NCBI RefSeq assembly: GCF_000264765.2
Contig: NZ_CP006664.1
Location: forward strand, 2,790,001-2,854,000
DNA from: Edwardsiella anguillarum ET080813
Lineage (GTDB): Bacteria; Pseudomonadota; Gammaproteobacteria; Enterobacterales; Enterobacteriaceae
Length of the DNA stretch: 64,000 bases
Reading direction: 5' to 3'
The notes below the pieces were generated by a model. It saw only the letters and a program-made list of their open reading frames with translations. It made no database searches and was not told the DNA's origin. Of this stretch, positions 30,027-39,037 are shown piece by piece (the first letter of the stretch is position 1; every line of letters starts with the position of its first letter). Position numbers and translations under genes: made by a program.

Positions 30027-30185
30027 CTATTCCGCGCTCACCTCGTTTAGCTGCGATTTAATCTTGTCTAGGAATACTCTTGAATCGCGTTTATCAATAA
30101 TGGCGCCATTTGCATTAAAATAATTCACATCGCTATAATCGCCGCCCGATGGAGCGCCACGCACAGCGGTTCCGGTTATTTCTTT
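30027..30185 (-). pseudogene. Orphan 52-codon C-terminal coding fragment
   Basis: On the minus strand a frame runs from just after a TAA at 30186-30188 to a TAG at 30027-30029, with protein-like composition: [15 protein letters not shown], then [20 protein letters not shown], then a charged helix RVFLDKIKSQLNEVSAE. It lacks an ATG and any ribosome site. It looks like the tail of a larger gene whose front has been lost. I do not recognise the family. Confidence 0.4.
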
Positions 30186-30213
30186 TTATTTACCTCTGAA
30201 TGAGTATATTTAT

Positions 30214-30951
30214 ATGCAACGCCATTATAAAAATGCCGCTATTGCCGGTCTGATCTCCCTTTGTCTGCTGTTGTCCGGCTGCGGCGCAGTGAGTACGGCG
30301 ATTAAGAAGCGTAATCTGGAGGTGAAAACCCAGATGAGCGAGACTATTTGGCTGGAGCCGTCGTCCCAGAAAACCGTTTATCTGCAGGTGAAGAATACCT
30401 CGGATAAAACGCTGGACAATCTGCAGGCGCAAATCGCCGAAGATATTCGGGCGAAAGGCTATCAGCTGGTCTCCAACCCCGACCAGGCCTACTACTGGGT
30501 ACAGGCCAACGTGCTACGGGCCGATCGGATGGATCTGCGCGAGGCGCAGGGTCTGCTGGGCCAAGGCTATCAGGGGGCGGCCACGGGGGCCGCGCTGGGG
30601 GCCGGAATCACCGCCTATAATACCGCCTCTGCCGGGGCGACGCTGGGGGTCGGGCTGGCGGCGGGCCTGATCGGACTGGCGGCGGATGCGATGGTTGAGG
30701 ATGTCAATTATACCATGGTCACCGACGTGCAGATTGCCGAGCGTACGACGGCCAGGGTGCAGACCGACAATGTGGCGGCCCTGCGCCAGGGGACCTCCGG
30801 CGCCAAGGTGCAGACCAGCCGTGTTCAGGGTAATCAGCATCGCTATCAGACGCGTATCGTCTCCAGCGCCAATCAGGTCAATCTGAAGTTTGATCAGGCA
30901 AGACCGGCGCTGGAAGCGCAGTTGGCCAAGTCCATCGCCAGCATTCTGTAA
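30214..30951 (+). CDS. traT: TraT-like outer-membrane lipoprotein (complement resistance/surface exclusion)
   Basis: 245 residues, close to plasmid TraT (about 244). The lipobox 'LLLSGCGA' puts the lipidated cysteine at C23. Next come '[25 protein letters not shown]', a TraT hallmark (residues 25-49), and glycine/alanine-rich hydrophobic segments '[15 protein letters not shown]' and '[18 protein letters not shown]'. F-plasmid TraT blocks mating-pair formation and lowers complement killing. Here it is chromosomal and away from any transfer genes, so serum resistance is the more likely role. Confidence 0.92.
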   Translation: MQRHYKNAAIAGLISLCLLLSGCGAVSTAIKKRNLEVKTQMSETIWLEPSSQKTVYLQVKNTSDKTLDNLQAQIAEDIRAKGYQLVSNPDQAYYWVQANVLRADRMDLREAQGLLGQGYQGAATGAALGAGITAYNTASAGATLGVGLAAGLIGLAADAMVEDVNYTMVTDVQIAERTTARVQTDNVAALRQGTSGAKVQTSRVQGNQHRYQTRIVSSANQVNLKFDQARPALEAQLAKSIASIL

Positions 30952-30968
30952 GCGGGCCGTTGGGGCCG

Positions 30969-30993
30969 GCCGATCCTGCCCGGGCGGATCGGC
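30969..30993. terminator. Hairpin between traT and the phosphoesterase gene
   Basis: Stem GCCGATCC / GGATCGGC with a nine-base loop, 18 bases after the traT stop and between convergent genes. No T tract, so function as a terminator is only probable. Confidence 0.45.
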
Positions 30994-31123
30994 GGGTCGT
31001 CGCGGGCGGCCTCTCTCTCTACGTTATCCCTACGCTCTCCCCGTAGTTGTCTCACGCCCTCCTCACGCTGCGCCTTCGCCGCGATCCCTTTTCCTCTCTC
31101 CGCGAACGCTCCGTTGCCTGTGC

Positions 31124-32038
31124 TCACAGCGTTAGCCGCCGGCTGGGCTCCGGGCCGAATCCGCGCAGCGTCAGGCGCGTGCCGTTCAGCTCTGCGATGG
31201 CGAAAGGAGAGGCGTCGGCGCCGTCGACCATGCCGCGTAGGGTAATAAAATCGGTGTGCTCCCGGCGCAGATAGCCACCGCGGTGATCGTGCCCGCTGAA
31301 GCAGGCGCGTACCCGATAGTGGCACAGCAGCTGGCTGACGGCGGCGTGGTTCCACAGGCTGTGGTGGGTTTCCTGCGCCAGGGGAAAGTGGCAGAAGACC
31401 AGAGCCGTTTCCGCCCGCCGCCGCGCCGCGTTCAGCTGCCGGTGTAGCCAGGTCAGCTGGGAGACGCCGACGGCGCCATTCCAGGGCTGGGCCTGCGGCG
31501 CCCCGCGCTGGGTCAGATGCGCCAGTAGGCGCTGCGCCCGGCGCAGATCGTCTCCGGCGGCGCACAGGCTGAGGTCATTGCCATCCAGGACTAACAGCCG
31601 TATGCCCGGCAGCGTCACGGCGTAATAGTGCTTGGGCAGCGCGAGGGGCGGCTGCGCCGCGGCCAGGTGAGCGGCAAGCGCGACGGCATCATGGTTACCG
31701 CTGACGATCAGATGGGGATGGCGCAGGGCGCGGTAGCGGGCCAGCAGCGCAGGATAGTCGCGCCAGTGGCGATCGACCAGATCGCCCAGCGTGGCGACAA
31801 AGGCCAGCGGCTGTCGGTTAAAGCAGGCGATGGCGCGGTCAAGCTTCTGCGGGCTGTGGCGGTAATAGCGCTCCCCGTCGGGGGGCGCGTCGGCGTATTG
31901 GGGATCGGCCACCAGGCCGAAACGCAGAGGCTCCCCTGCACGGTGATGGATAGGCGGGCGTCGGTATAGCGCGGCGGCCAGCCCCAGGCGCCGCCGCTGG
32001 GGCTGAGTGAGCAGGGAGGGCTGGGCATCGCGGTGCAT
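31124..32038 (-). CDS. Calcineurin-like metallophosphoesterase (ADPRibase-Mn-like)
   Basis: 304 residues from ATG 32038, which overlaps the TGA of the upstream permease gene as ATGA. Motifs of the metallophosphoesterase superfamily in order: 'RFGLVADPQYAD' (D-P-Q in place of D-x-H, as in Mn-dependent ADP-ribose/CDP-alcohol diphosphatases), 'ATLGDLVDRHW', 'IVSGNHDAVAL', 'VFCHFPLAQ' and 'CFSGHDHRGGY'. No signal peptide. As the last gene of a Ugp-like import operon it plausibly hydrolyses the imported phosphodiester or nucleotide-alcohol, the place UgpQ occupies in E. coli. UgpQ belongs to a different fold, so this would be an analogous replacement. Substrate is inferred only. Confidence 0.82.
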   Translation of the reverse strand: MHRDAQPSLLTQPQRRRLGLAAALYRRPPIHHRAGEPLRFGLVADPQYADAPPDGERYYRHSPQKLDRAIACFNRQPLAFVATLGDLVDRHWRDYPALLARYRALRHPHLIVSGNHDAVALAAHLAAAQPPLALPKHYYAVTLPGIRLLVLDGNDLSLCAAGDDLRRAQRLLAHLTQRGAPQAQPWNGAVGVSQLTWLHRQLNAARRRAETALVFCHFPLAQETHHSLWNHAAVSQLLCHYRVRACFSGHDHRGGYLRREHTDFITLRGMVDGADASPFAIAELNGTRLTLRGFGPEPSRRLTL

Positions 32039-32886
32039 CAGCGGATCCCCGCGCGCATAAAGGATTGCACAAAACGGCGCTGGCACAGCAGGAATAACAG
32101 CAGCAGCGGCAGGGTCGTCATCAGGGTGGCAGCGCCGATCAGCGCCCACTGTATGCCCTGTTCGGGAGCGGAAAAAAGCTGCAGACCGACGGTGAGCGGG
32201 CGGGCGCGCAGGGAGTCGGTGATCACCAGCGGCCAAAGAAAGTCATTCCAGTGAAAGCTGACCGACACCAGGGTAAAGGCGACGTAGACCGGCGTTGCCA
32301 GCGGGACGTAAATGCGCCACAGAATGCAGGCTCGGCTGGCCCCCTCGATGATAGCCGCCTCCTCCAGCGCCAGCGGGATCCCCTTAAAGGTCTGGCGTAG
32401 CAGGAAGATGGCGAACGCAGAGGCAAAGTAGGGCAGTGCGATGCCCCACAGCGTGTCGCGCAGTCCAAGGGCGCTGATGGTCTGGTAGTTGTTCAGGATC
32501 AGGACGTCCGGACTGATCATCAGCTGTAGCAGGATCAGGGCAAACAGCAGCCCGGCGCCGCGCGGCGCCATCCGCACCAAGGCCCAGGCCGCCAGCGTGG
32601 CCAGCAGCAGCTGGACGCAGACGATCAGGGAGACCTGCAGGGCCGTATTGATGAAATAGCGGCCGAAGGGGGCTGCGTGCCAGGCGGCACGAAAGTTCTC
32701 CAGCGTCAGGGGGGCGCCCGGCGAGAGGCTGCTCTGCTCGGCCGCCGGGTGCAGGGCGACCCAGGCGGCGACCAGCACCGGCAGCAGCCAGAGCAGGGCG
32801 CCGATCCAGATCAGCAGGGTGACGGCGCGGCGGCCCAGCGCATAGGCTCGCGGGCGGTAGGATAACGGCAGCGTGAGGGTGCTCAT
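32038..32886 (-). CDS. ABC transporter permease, UgpE/MalG-like
   Basis: 282 residues from ATG 32886; the frame is open further upstream (to 32991) but that lies inside the other permease gene. Six hydrophobic helices, with the MalG-type EAA loop 'EEAAIIEGASRACILWRIYVPLATP' region near residues 185-209 that docks on the ATPase. One of the two channel subunits in the inner membrane. Overlaps its neighbours by four bases (upstream) and one base (downstream); coupled translation throughout. Confidence 0.9.
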   Translation of the reverse strand: MSTLTLPLSYRPRAYALGRRAVTLLIWIGALLWLLPVLVAAWVALHPAAEQSSLSPGAPLTLENFRAAWHAAPFGRYFINTALQVSLIVCVQLLLATLAAWALVRMAPRGAGLLFALILLQLMISPDVLILNNYQTISALGLRDTLWGIALPYFASAFAIFLLRQTFKGIPLALEEAAIIEGASRACILWRIYVPLATPVYVAFTLVSVSFHWNDFLWPLVITDSLRARPLTVGLQLFSAPEQGIQWALIGAATLMTTLPLLLLFLLCQRRFVQSFMRAGIR

Positions 32887-33776
32887 TGATACCAGGCTCT
32901 CCTGTCCAGCAGGGTGAACTTCATCAGCGTCAGCGCGGCGAGGATCGCCAGCAGGACGACGGTCATCGCGGCCGCATAGGGCAGATCCCAATAGCTGAAC
33001 GCGGTGCGGTAGATGTAGAACAGCAGCAGGCTGGTGCTATTGTCCGGCCCGCCGTTGGTCATGGCGATCACCTGATCCGCCAGGCGAAAGGCATTCATGG
33101 AGGCGTTGATCAGTACAAATAGGGTGGTGGGCATCAGCAGGGGCCACTGCACCCGGCGAAAGAAGGTCAGCCGCGAGGCGCCCTCGATGGCGGCCGCCTC
33201 GCTCAGGCGCGGATCGATCTGCTGCAGCGCCGCCAGATAGAAGATCATAAAGAAGCCCGCTTCGCGCCATACTGAAACCGCCATCAGGCAGTACAGGGCG
33301 CTATCGGGATCGCCCAGCCAGTTCACCGGGGCGCAGCCCAGCAGCGCCAGCGCGCGGTTGAGCAGCCCCAGCTGCGGCGTATAGAAAAACAGCCATAGGT
33401 TGGCGATAGCGACCATCGGTAGCAGCGACGGCAGAAAAAAGGCCGTGCGGATGAGCGCGCTGCCGCGGGCGCGGCGATTGACCGCCAGCGCCATGGCCAG
33501 CGCCAGCCCCACCGCCAGCGGAATGGTCAGCAGGGCGTAGCGTAGGTTGTTGTACAGTGACAGCACAAAGGTATCGTCCTGCCACAGGGCGCGGTAGTGC
33601 TCCAGCGTGATACCGCCGCCGGGGTCGCTGCTGAGCAGGCTATCGCGCAGCGCCGCCAGCGCCGGGTAGTGGGTAAACAGCGCCAGCGGCGCCAGCGCCG
33701 GCAACAGCAGAAGATAGCCGTATACCTGGCGCTGCACTCCTGCGCGGCGGGCCAAAGAGACGTGGGCATGCATCAT
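32883..33776 (-). CDS. ABC transporter permease, UgpA/MalF-like
   Basis: 297 residues with six hydrophobic helices. The EAA loop 'LSEAAAIEGASRLTFFRRVQWPLL' lies near residues 197-220, and 'FRLADQVIAMTNGGPDNSTS' is typical of UgpA/MalF-type permeases of the CUT1 sugar/glycerol-phosphate family. Partner of the next gene. It follows the binding-protein gene by 12 bases. Confidence 0.9.
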   Translation of the reverse strand: MMHAHVSLARRAGVQRQVYGYLLLLPALAPLALFTHYPALAALRDSLLSSDPGGGITLEHYRALWQDDTFVLSLYNNLRYALLTIPLAVGLALAMALAVNRRARGSALIRTAFFLPSLLPMVAIANLWLFFYTPQLGLLNRALALLGCAPVNWLGDPDSALYCLMAVSVWREAGFFMIFYLAALQQIDPRLSEAAAIEGASRLTFFRRVQWPLLMPTTLFVLINASMNAFRLADQVIAMTNGGPDNSTSLLLFYIYRTAFSYWDLPYAAAMTVVLLAILAALTLMKFTLLDRRAWYQ

Positions 33777-33788
33777 CCGTCGCTCCGT

Positions 33789-35063
33789 TTATTGGTAGCG
33801 CTGCAGCAGGCGATCGGCCTGGCGCTGGGCGTCAGCGAGGGCCTGCTGGGGGCTCTTCCCGCCGGTGACGGCGGCTTCGACGGCCCGGTTGAGCAACTCC
33901 TGCACCTGTACGCTGCGGTAGGTGGAGAGCTCCGGCTGGGAGTATGGGAGCTGATCGCGGGCGACGGTGGCCTGGGGGAACTGCTGTACATAGCGCTGCA
34001 TGGCATCGGTCTGCCAGGCGGCCGGTGAAGTGGCGACATAGCCGGTGGCGATGCTCCAGCGCGCCGCCTGTTCCGGGGCGGAAAGCCAGCGGATAAAGCG
34101 CAGGGCCGCCTGGCGCTGCGCCGGGTTTGCCTGGCTGAACAGGTACAGGTTGCCGCCGCCGGTCGGGCTGCCGCGTCCGGTATTGGCCGGTAGCATGGCG
34201 ACGCCGAAGGGGAATTTGGCGCTATTGCGCACCGTCGCCAGATTGCCGGTGGTGGTCACCATCATCGCCGTCTTGCCATCGATAAAGTCCTGTGGCGTCG
34301 AGCCCCAGTGAATGGCGCCCGGCGGCGAGATGGCGTGCTGTCGCGCCAGATCGCGCAGCCAGCTGAGCGCCTCGCGGTTGGCGGGCGTATCAAAGGTGAC
34401 GGCGGTACCGCGGCGGTTGTCCAGCGTGCCCCCGTTGGTGGCTGCGATGGCCTGGAAGGTCCAGTAGCCTATCGGCGTGGACGGGATCTCTATTCCCCAC
34501 TGGCGTACCTGGTTACCCTCGCGCAGGGTCAGGCGGCGGCCAAACGATTCCACCTGTCGCCAGCTCTGGGGCGGGCGCTCGGGATCCAGTCCCGCCTGGG
34601 CGAAAGCCTGCTTGTTCCAATACAGCACGACGGTAGAGCGTTGAAACGGGATACCGTAGATCTTGTCGTCAATGCGGCGAATAAAGGCCGGATAGAAGCT
34701 GTCTAGCCAGGCCTGGCCCGCCGCGTCATCGACCAGATCGCTGATGGGGGTGATGGCGCCGGCCTCCTTCAGCGAGTAGACCTCGATATCGCCGATCACC
34801 GCCAGCTGGGGCGGGTTGCCACCGCGAAAGGCGGTCAGCGCCTTGGTGACCGTGGTGGCATAGTCGCCGGTGTAGACCGGCTGAATGCGGATGTCGGGAT
34901 GCTGCTGCTCAAAGTCGGCGACCAGGGCGTCGACGGTCTGGCTGACCTTGCCGCCGACGGCGATGGGGTAGTACATCTGGAGAGTCACCGGGGCCGCGCT
35001 GGCCACGCCGGCCGTCAGGGCCAGTAGGCTGGCCGCGGCGAACCGTGGCAGAGATCGTAGCAT
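33789..35063 (-). CDS. ABC transporter substrate-binding protein, UgpB-like
   Basis: 424 residues. Signal peptide 1-23 (ends GVASA), then a type 1 family extracellular solute-binding domain: 'FEQQHPDIRIQPVYTGDYATTVTKALTAFRGGNPPQLAVIG' around residues 51-91 is strikingly UgpB-like. UgpB binds glycerol-3-phosphate and glycerophosphodiesters. The ligand here is inferred from this likeness and from the phosphoesterase in the same operon. Lies 29 bases after the ATPase gene. Confidence 0.88.
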   Translation of the reverse strand: MLRSLPRFAAASLLALTAGVASAAPVTLQMYYPIAVGGKVSQTVDALVADFEQQHPDIRIQPVYTGDYATTVTKALTAFRGGNPPQLAVIGDIEVYSLKEAGAITPISDLVDDAAGQAWLDSFYPAFIRRIDDKIYGIPFQRSTVVLYWNKQAFAQAGLDPERPPQSWRQVESFGRRLTLREGNQVRQWGIEIPSTPIGYWTFQAIAATNGGTLDNRRGTAVTFDTPANREALSWLRDLARQHAISPPGAIHWGSTPQDFIDGKTAMMVTTTGNLATVRNSAKFPFGVAMLPANTGRGSPTGGGNLYLFSQANPAQRQAALRFIRWLSAPEQAARWSIATGYVATSPAAWQTDAMQRYVQQFPQATVARDQLPYSQPELSTYRSVQVQELLNRAVEAAVTGGKSPQQALADAQRQADRLLQRYQ

Positions 35064-35092
35064 GACGTTTTCCTTATGGGGCAGAGAACGGA

Positions 35093-36190
35093 TTAATGGG
35101 CAGCGTGAAGGGCAACCCGTGGTAAAAACGGCTGTTCAGCGTCGCGGCAGCGCGTGCCGCTGTCGCGGTGAAACAGATACTGGGCCTGGCGCGGCCAGCT
35201 CAGGCCGACGGTGCTGCCGGGGCTGAACCGGCGCAGCCCGCTCATGCTGACGGTGAGCTCGCCGCCGCACTCCAGCGCACACTGCAGCCAGGTCTCGGCA
35301 CCCATATATTCGACGGCGCCGATCCTGGCGTCGGCTTTACCGGCGCCCAGGGCGGTCAGAGTCAGGTTTTCGGCGCGCAGCCCCAGCGTCAGCGCCGTCT
35401 GGCCATCATCGGCGCAGATGGGCTGGTGGCCCAGGCAGTGCCAGCCGCTGCGGCGGCGCAGGGGCAGCAGATTCATCGGCGGGGCACCGATAAATCGGGC
35501 GGCAAAGCTGCTGGCGGGATCGTGATAGAGGTTTTCCGGACGGTCGTGCTGGACGATGGCCCCCTCCTGCAGCAGGATGATGCGATCGGCCATGCTCATG
35601 GCCTCCAGCTGATCGTGGGTGACGTACAGCACCGTCAGCCCCAGGCGCTGCTGCAGGGTACGGATCTCGCGGCGCATGCTCTGGCGTAGGCGGGCGTCCA
35701 GATTGGAGAGCGGCTCATCCATCAGACACAGCCGGCGGCGGGCGATAACGGCCCGCCCCAGGGCGACCCGTTGCTGCTGTCCGCCGGAGAGCTGTGCGGG
35801 CAGGCGATCGAGCAGGGTATCCAGCTCCAGCAGGGCGCTGACCTCGGCCAGGCGGCTGGCGAAGTGACGCTTCTCCTCATGGCGCGCCCGCAGCCCGAAC
35901 AGCAGGTTTTCACGGACGCTGAGGTGGGGAAACAGGGCGTAGGATTGGAACACCATAGACAGCTGGCGCTGCGCCGGCGGCAGGTGTTCTACCGGCTCGC
36001 CGCGCAGGTGAATGGTGCCGCTATCGGCCTGATCCAGGCCGGCCAGGGTACGCAGCAGGGTGGTTTTTCCACAGCCCGATGGGCCGAGAAGGGCGACAAA
36101 CTCCCCTTCGTGGACGGAGAAGCTGATGTCGCGTAGGGCGGTTTTATCCCCCCAGGCTTTGTGAATATGGTGCAGCGTCAGGTAGCTCAT
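35093..36190 (-). CDS. ABC transporter ATPase, UgpC/MalK-like
   Basis: 365 residues. Walker A 'LGPSGCGKTT', Q-loop 'VFQSYALFPHLSV', signature 'LSGGQQQRVALGRA', Walker B 'RLCLMDEPLSNLD', H-loop 'VLYVTHDQLEAM', and a C-terminal TOBE-type regulatory domain. First gene of the five-gene operon, unlike E. coli ugpBAECQ where the binding protein is first. Start ATG 36190. The promoter should lie between 36190 and the hairpin at 36278. Confidence 0.92.
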   Translation of the reverse strand: MSYLTLHHIHKAWGDKTALRDISFSVHEGEFVALLGPSGCGKTTLLRTLAGLDQADSGTIHLRGEPVEHLPPAQRQLSMVFQSYALFPHLSVRENLLFGLRARHEEKRHFASRLAEVSALLELDTLLDRLPAQLSGGQQQRVALGRAVIARRRLCLMDEPLSNLDARLRQSMRREIRTLQQRLGLTVLYVTHDQLEAMSMADRIILLQEGAIVQHDRPENLYHDPASSFAARFIGAPPMNLLPLRRRSGWHCLGHQPICADDGQTALTLGLRAENLTLTALGAGKADARIGAVEYMGAETWLQCALECGGELTVSMSGLRRFSPGSTVGLSWPRQAQYLFHRDSGTRCRDAEQPFLPRVALHAAH

Positions 36191-36277
36191 GGCATTGGCC
36201 CGTCAGGAAATACGTGGCTTAAGCCTGCCAGCGCTGCGTGTCAGTTTCATGAAGGGAATATAACGCGGTGATGACGG

Positions 36278-36302
36278 CAGAGCGCCCAAACGGGGCGCTC
36301 TG
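36278..36302. terminator. Hairpin between the small unknown gene and the ABC operon
   Basis: A near-perfect inverted repeat CAGAGCGCCC / GGGCGCTCTG with loop AAACG-type centre. It lies after the minus-strand gene ending at 36346 and before the ABC ATPase gene. There is no T tract; probable terminator or mRNA stabiliser. Confidence 0.45.
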
Positions 36303-36345
36303 GCGGCGCGGGGGGCGCTCCCCATCGCGCCCGGCGGAGAGGGGC

Positions 36346-36756
36346 TTAGGCGCGGGCTTCCAGCATATCGACCCACTGGGTCAGCGGTACGATGGCGCCG
36401 GGGCGATAGGTGAGCTGCAAGGCGCCCAGCAGCCGCACCAGATGGCTTTGCACCGCCGGCAGGTTTTCACGGACGTGGGGAACCACCAGAATATACTGCT
36501 CCAGCCAGCACTGCAGATTTTCGGCAAAGCCGCTGTTAAAATGTGCCAGCCACTGTTCGATGGCCTGTGGATTTCGCTGCAGGGCCTGGCTTACCTGCTC
36601 CTGGCTTTCGCTGACCGGAAAGACGAGGGTGCGCATCAGATTGAGCGCGTCGTCGCGATCGACCACCCGCAGCACGATAGCCGATGCGGCGTCGGGCAGC
36701 GCCTCTCCCTCCGCGGAATAGGCTCCGGGCGCTGACAGCGTAGCTGACTGAACCAT
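36346..36756 (-). CDS. Uncharacterised 136-residue protein
   Basis: I do not recognise this family. The ATG at 36756 is preceded by AAGGAGAG at a good distance, and composition is protein-like. No signal peptide or membrane helix. The sequence has an acidic-polar N-terminal 30 residues, then mixed helices with several Trp and Gln ('PQAIEQWLAHFNSGFAENLQCWLEQYIL'; residues about 63-90) and a C-terminal 'GAIVPLTQWVDMLEARA'. Size and helical, soluble nature would fit a regulatory or chaperone-like protein. It stands alone between the ABC operon and the haemolysin locus. Confidence 0.7.
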   Translation of the reverse strand: MVQSATLSAPGAYSAEGEALPDAASAIVLRVVDRDDALNLMRTLVFPVSESQEQVSQALQRNPQAIEQWLAHFNSGFAENLQCWLEQYILVVPHVRENLPAVQSHLVRLLGALQLTYRPGAIVPLTQWVDMLEARA

Positions 36757-37315
36757 GATAACTCTCCTTGAGAATATGAATATACTGGTTGATGACGGTA
36801 TCCGTCACGGATCTGTTATCAAGATTAGCGCATCCTTTGTGGGGTTACCCGTCGTCATATCACACTGACATAATGGAATAAGCAGTGAGCCCCTCCAGTG
36901 CCGCGGCCGCTTATTTCTCCGGCGCCGTATTCTGCGCAGCGCCGCCGGCCTGACGCTAAAAATATCCCCGTATTTCAGTGGACAAGAGAGTGTGACAAAT
37001 AGCACGTCTCCGCGCACCTGAGAGTATTCGGCCTATTTCGTCTTTCCTAAATCAAATTACCAATGATTCATTCTTTGAACGCAATCCATTGCCTATATCC
37101 ACGGCGGGTGGCGCAGCACAATGTTTCGCAAAATAGGGGGATGGATAGCGATGTAATTATCAATTTGATTAGATTTGTATTGATTTATATTACAAATTGA
37201 GATTAATCTTAAAAACAGATTAGAAAGGATTAACTTTACGATGTTGTTTCGCCGTTCCATGCAGGGAAGATAACGATAACTCCACCGACAGATTGCCGTC
37301 GCCCGGGGGAATAAT
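36757..37315. promoter_or_regulatory. Upstream region of ethB
   Basis: About 560 bases with no credible gene. It holds the divergent promoter of the 136-residue protein on the left and that of ethB on the right. The segment 37130-37240 is strongly A+T-rich (runs of TTGAT/ATTAGA), the likely ethB promoter and a plausible silencer-binding patch. I could not place an iron-regulator box with confidence. Confidence 0.5.
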
Positions 37316-38995
37316 ATGAATAAAAAAACGCCTTTCTGCCTGCTATGGGTAACGCTCTGGGGGATGTCGTGCGGCGCGGGCGCCGCGCCGTTCTGGGACA
37401 ATACGCCGACCGATGAGTCGAGGCGCGCGCTGCAGAATAGCACGCGCGAAGTCAATTCACTGCTGGAGCAGCAGCGCCTTCAACGTCTGGAGAAGCAGCG
37501 CCAGGCGCGCCCCGCCGCCGCCGCGCCGGCCCAGTTGCGTGAAGACACGGCGTGCCTGCCGATCGGCGGTGTCTATTTAACCGGGATCACGCTGCTATCC
37601 CTGCGCGATCTCCGGACGCTGGACGCCTTGCCGGCGCGCTGCATCCGTAGCCGCGACGTCAATCATCTCGCGAAACAGCTGACCGCCCTGTATCTGGAGA
37701 AAGGCTATATCACCGCCCGGGTCCAGTTTCTGCGCCCCAACGCGCGCGGCGAGCTGGGCGTGCGGGTGACGGAGGGATTTATCGAGCGCATCGAGGGGGG
37801 CGATCGGGGCGTGAATCGGCGCTGGCTGTTCCCCGGCGCGATCGGTAAACCGCTGCGTCTGGCCTCTCTGGATCAGGGGCTGGATCAGGCCAACCGGCTG
37901 CGCTCTAACCACGTCAGCATGGACATTCTGCCCGGGGAGCGCGTCGGTGGTTCGGTGATCCGCCTGTACAACCGGCGGGGGCGTCCCTGGCAGGTCAGCG
38001 GCTCGCTGGACAACTACGGCCAGCAAAGCACCGGGGAGTGGGTGGCGCGCGGCAGCGCAACGCTGGACAGCCCGCTGGGGCTCTCTGACTTTGTCAGCCT
38101 GAGCGCGTCGACCACGCTGGCCCGGCCCTCGGCGCGCTACAGCCGCGCCTACATGCTGTTTTACTCACTGCCCTATGGCGACCTGACCTTCAGCGGCTTT
38201 GCCAGCTTCTCGGACTATCAGATGCACCAGTCGCTGCCGCATACCCGCATCCTGCTGGACGGGCAGGCCAGCCAGTACGGCCTGCGCGGCGATGCGGTGC
38301 TGCAGCGCAGTCAGCGTCAAATCAACACGCTGGGCGTTCAGCTGACCTATAAGCGCATCCGTAGCTATCTGCAGGATGATCTGCTGCGGGTCAGCAGCCC
38401 GACCCTGAGCGTAGCGGAGCTGGGCCTCAGCCACCTGCATATATTGTCCGGCGGCGTCGCCACGGGCAATCTCAGCGTGGAGCGGGGGCTGTCTATTTTG
38501 GGTGCCGATCGCGGACGTCAGCGCACCGGCGCCGAGGCGCAGTACACCAAGCTGAAGCTCGCCGCCGGTTTGAGCCAGCGGGTTACGCTGGCCGACGATG
38601 TCTATCTGTTCAGCTCCCAGTGGTATGGGCAATACAGTCGGGATCCGCTGCCGGGCGTTGAATGGGTCAGCCTCACGGAGCGCAGCGCGGTGCGTGGATT
38701 CAAGCGGGGCACGCTGTCGGCGGATAACGGATGGTATTGGCAGAACACGCTGTCGCGTCCCCTGAGCTGGCGGGCGTTCACCGTGACGCCGCGCATCGGT
38801 CTGGACGCTGGCCGCGTGCTGTCGAACGCGGGAGATCAGGGATGGCAGAGTGGCGTAGGCGCCGTTGCCGGCGTAACGCTGAGTACAGCCTCCGCGCAGC
38901 TCGATATTGAGGTCGGGCGCGCCAGGGCGATTTCAAATAATAACTTTCCGGGTCAATCGACCCAGCTATTAACACGGTTTTCCTATTCCTTTTAA
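37316..38995 (+). CDS. ethB: Two-partner secretion transporter/activator EthB (ShlB/FhaC family)
   Basis: 559 residues from ATG 37316 (GGGGGAATA upstream). Signal peptide about 1-23. Then a polar helix, a POTRA_2 domain ('ACLPIGGVYLTGITLL', about residues 77-150), a second POTRA-like part, and a 16-strand beta-barrel ending in Phe ('LLTRFSYSF'), as expected of outer-membrane TpsB proteins. The barrel motif 'VRGFKRGTLSADNGWYWQN' is present. It exports and activates the EthA haemolysin. 42 bases ahead of ethA, one operon. The length agrees with published EthB of E. tarda. Confidence 0.93.
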   Translation: MNKKTPFCLLWVTLWGMSCGAGAAPFWDNTPTDESRRALQNSTREVNSLLEQQRLQRLEKQRQARPAAAAPAQLREDTACLPIGGVYLTGITLLSLRDLRTLDALPARCIRSRDVNHLAKQLTALYLEKGYITARVQFLRPNARGELGVRVTEGFIERIEGGDRGVNRRWLFPGAIGKPLRLASLDQGLDQANRLRSNHVSMDILPGERVGGSVIRLYNRRGRPWQVSGSLDNYGQQSTGEWVARGSATLDSPLGLSDFVSLSASTTLARPSARYSRAYMLFYSLPYGDLTFSGFASFSDYQMHQSLPHTRILLDGQASQYGLRGDAVLQRSQRQINTLGVQLTYKRIRSYLQDDLLRVSSPTLSVAELGLSHLHILSGGVATGNLSVERGLSILGADRGRQRTGAEAQYTKLKLAAGLSQRVTLADDVYLFSSQWYGQYSRDPLPGVEWVSLTERSAVRGFKRGTLSADNGWYWQNTLSRPLSWRAFTVTPRIGLDAGRVLSNAGDQGWQSGVGAVAGVTLSTASAQLDIEVGRARAISNNNFPGQSTQLLTRFSYSF

Positions 38996-39037
38996 CTCGG
39001 CTTCGGCGTCCGCGGGCGCCGATATGAGGTAACCTCT

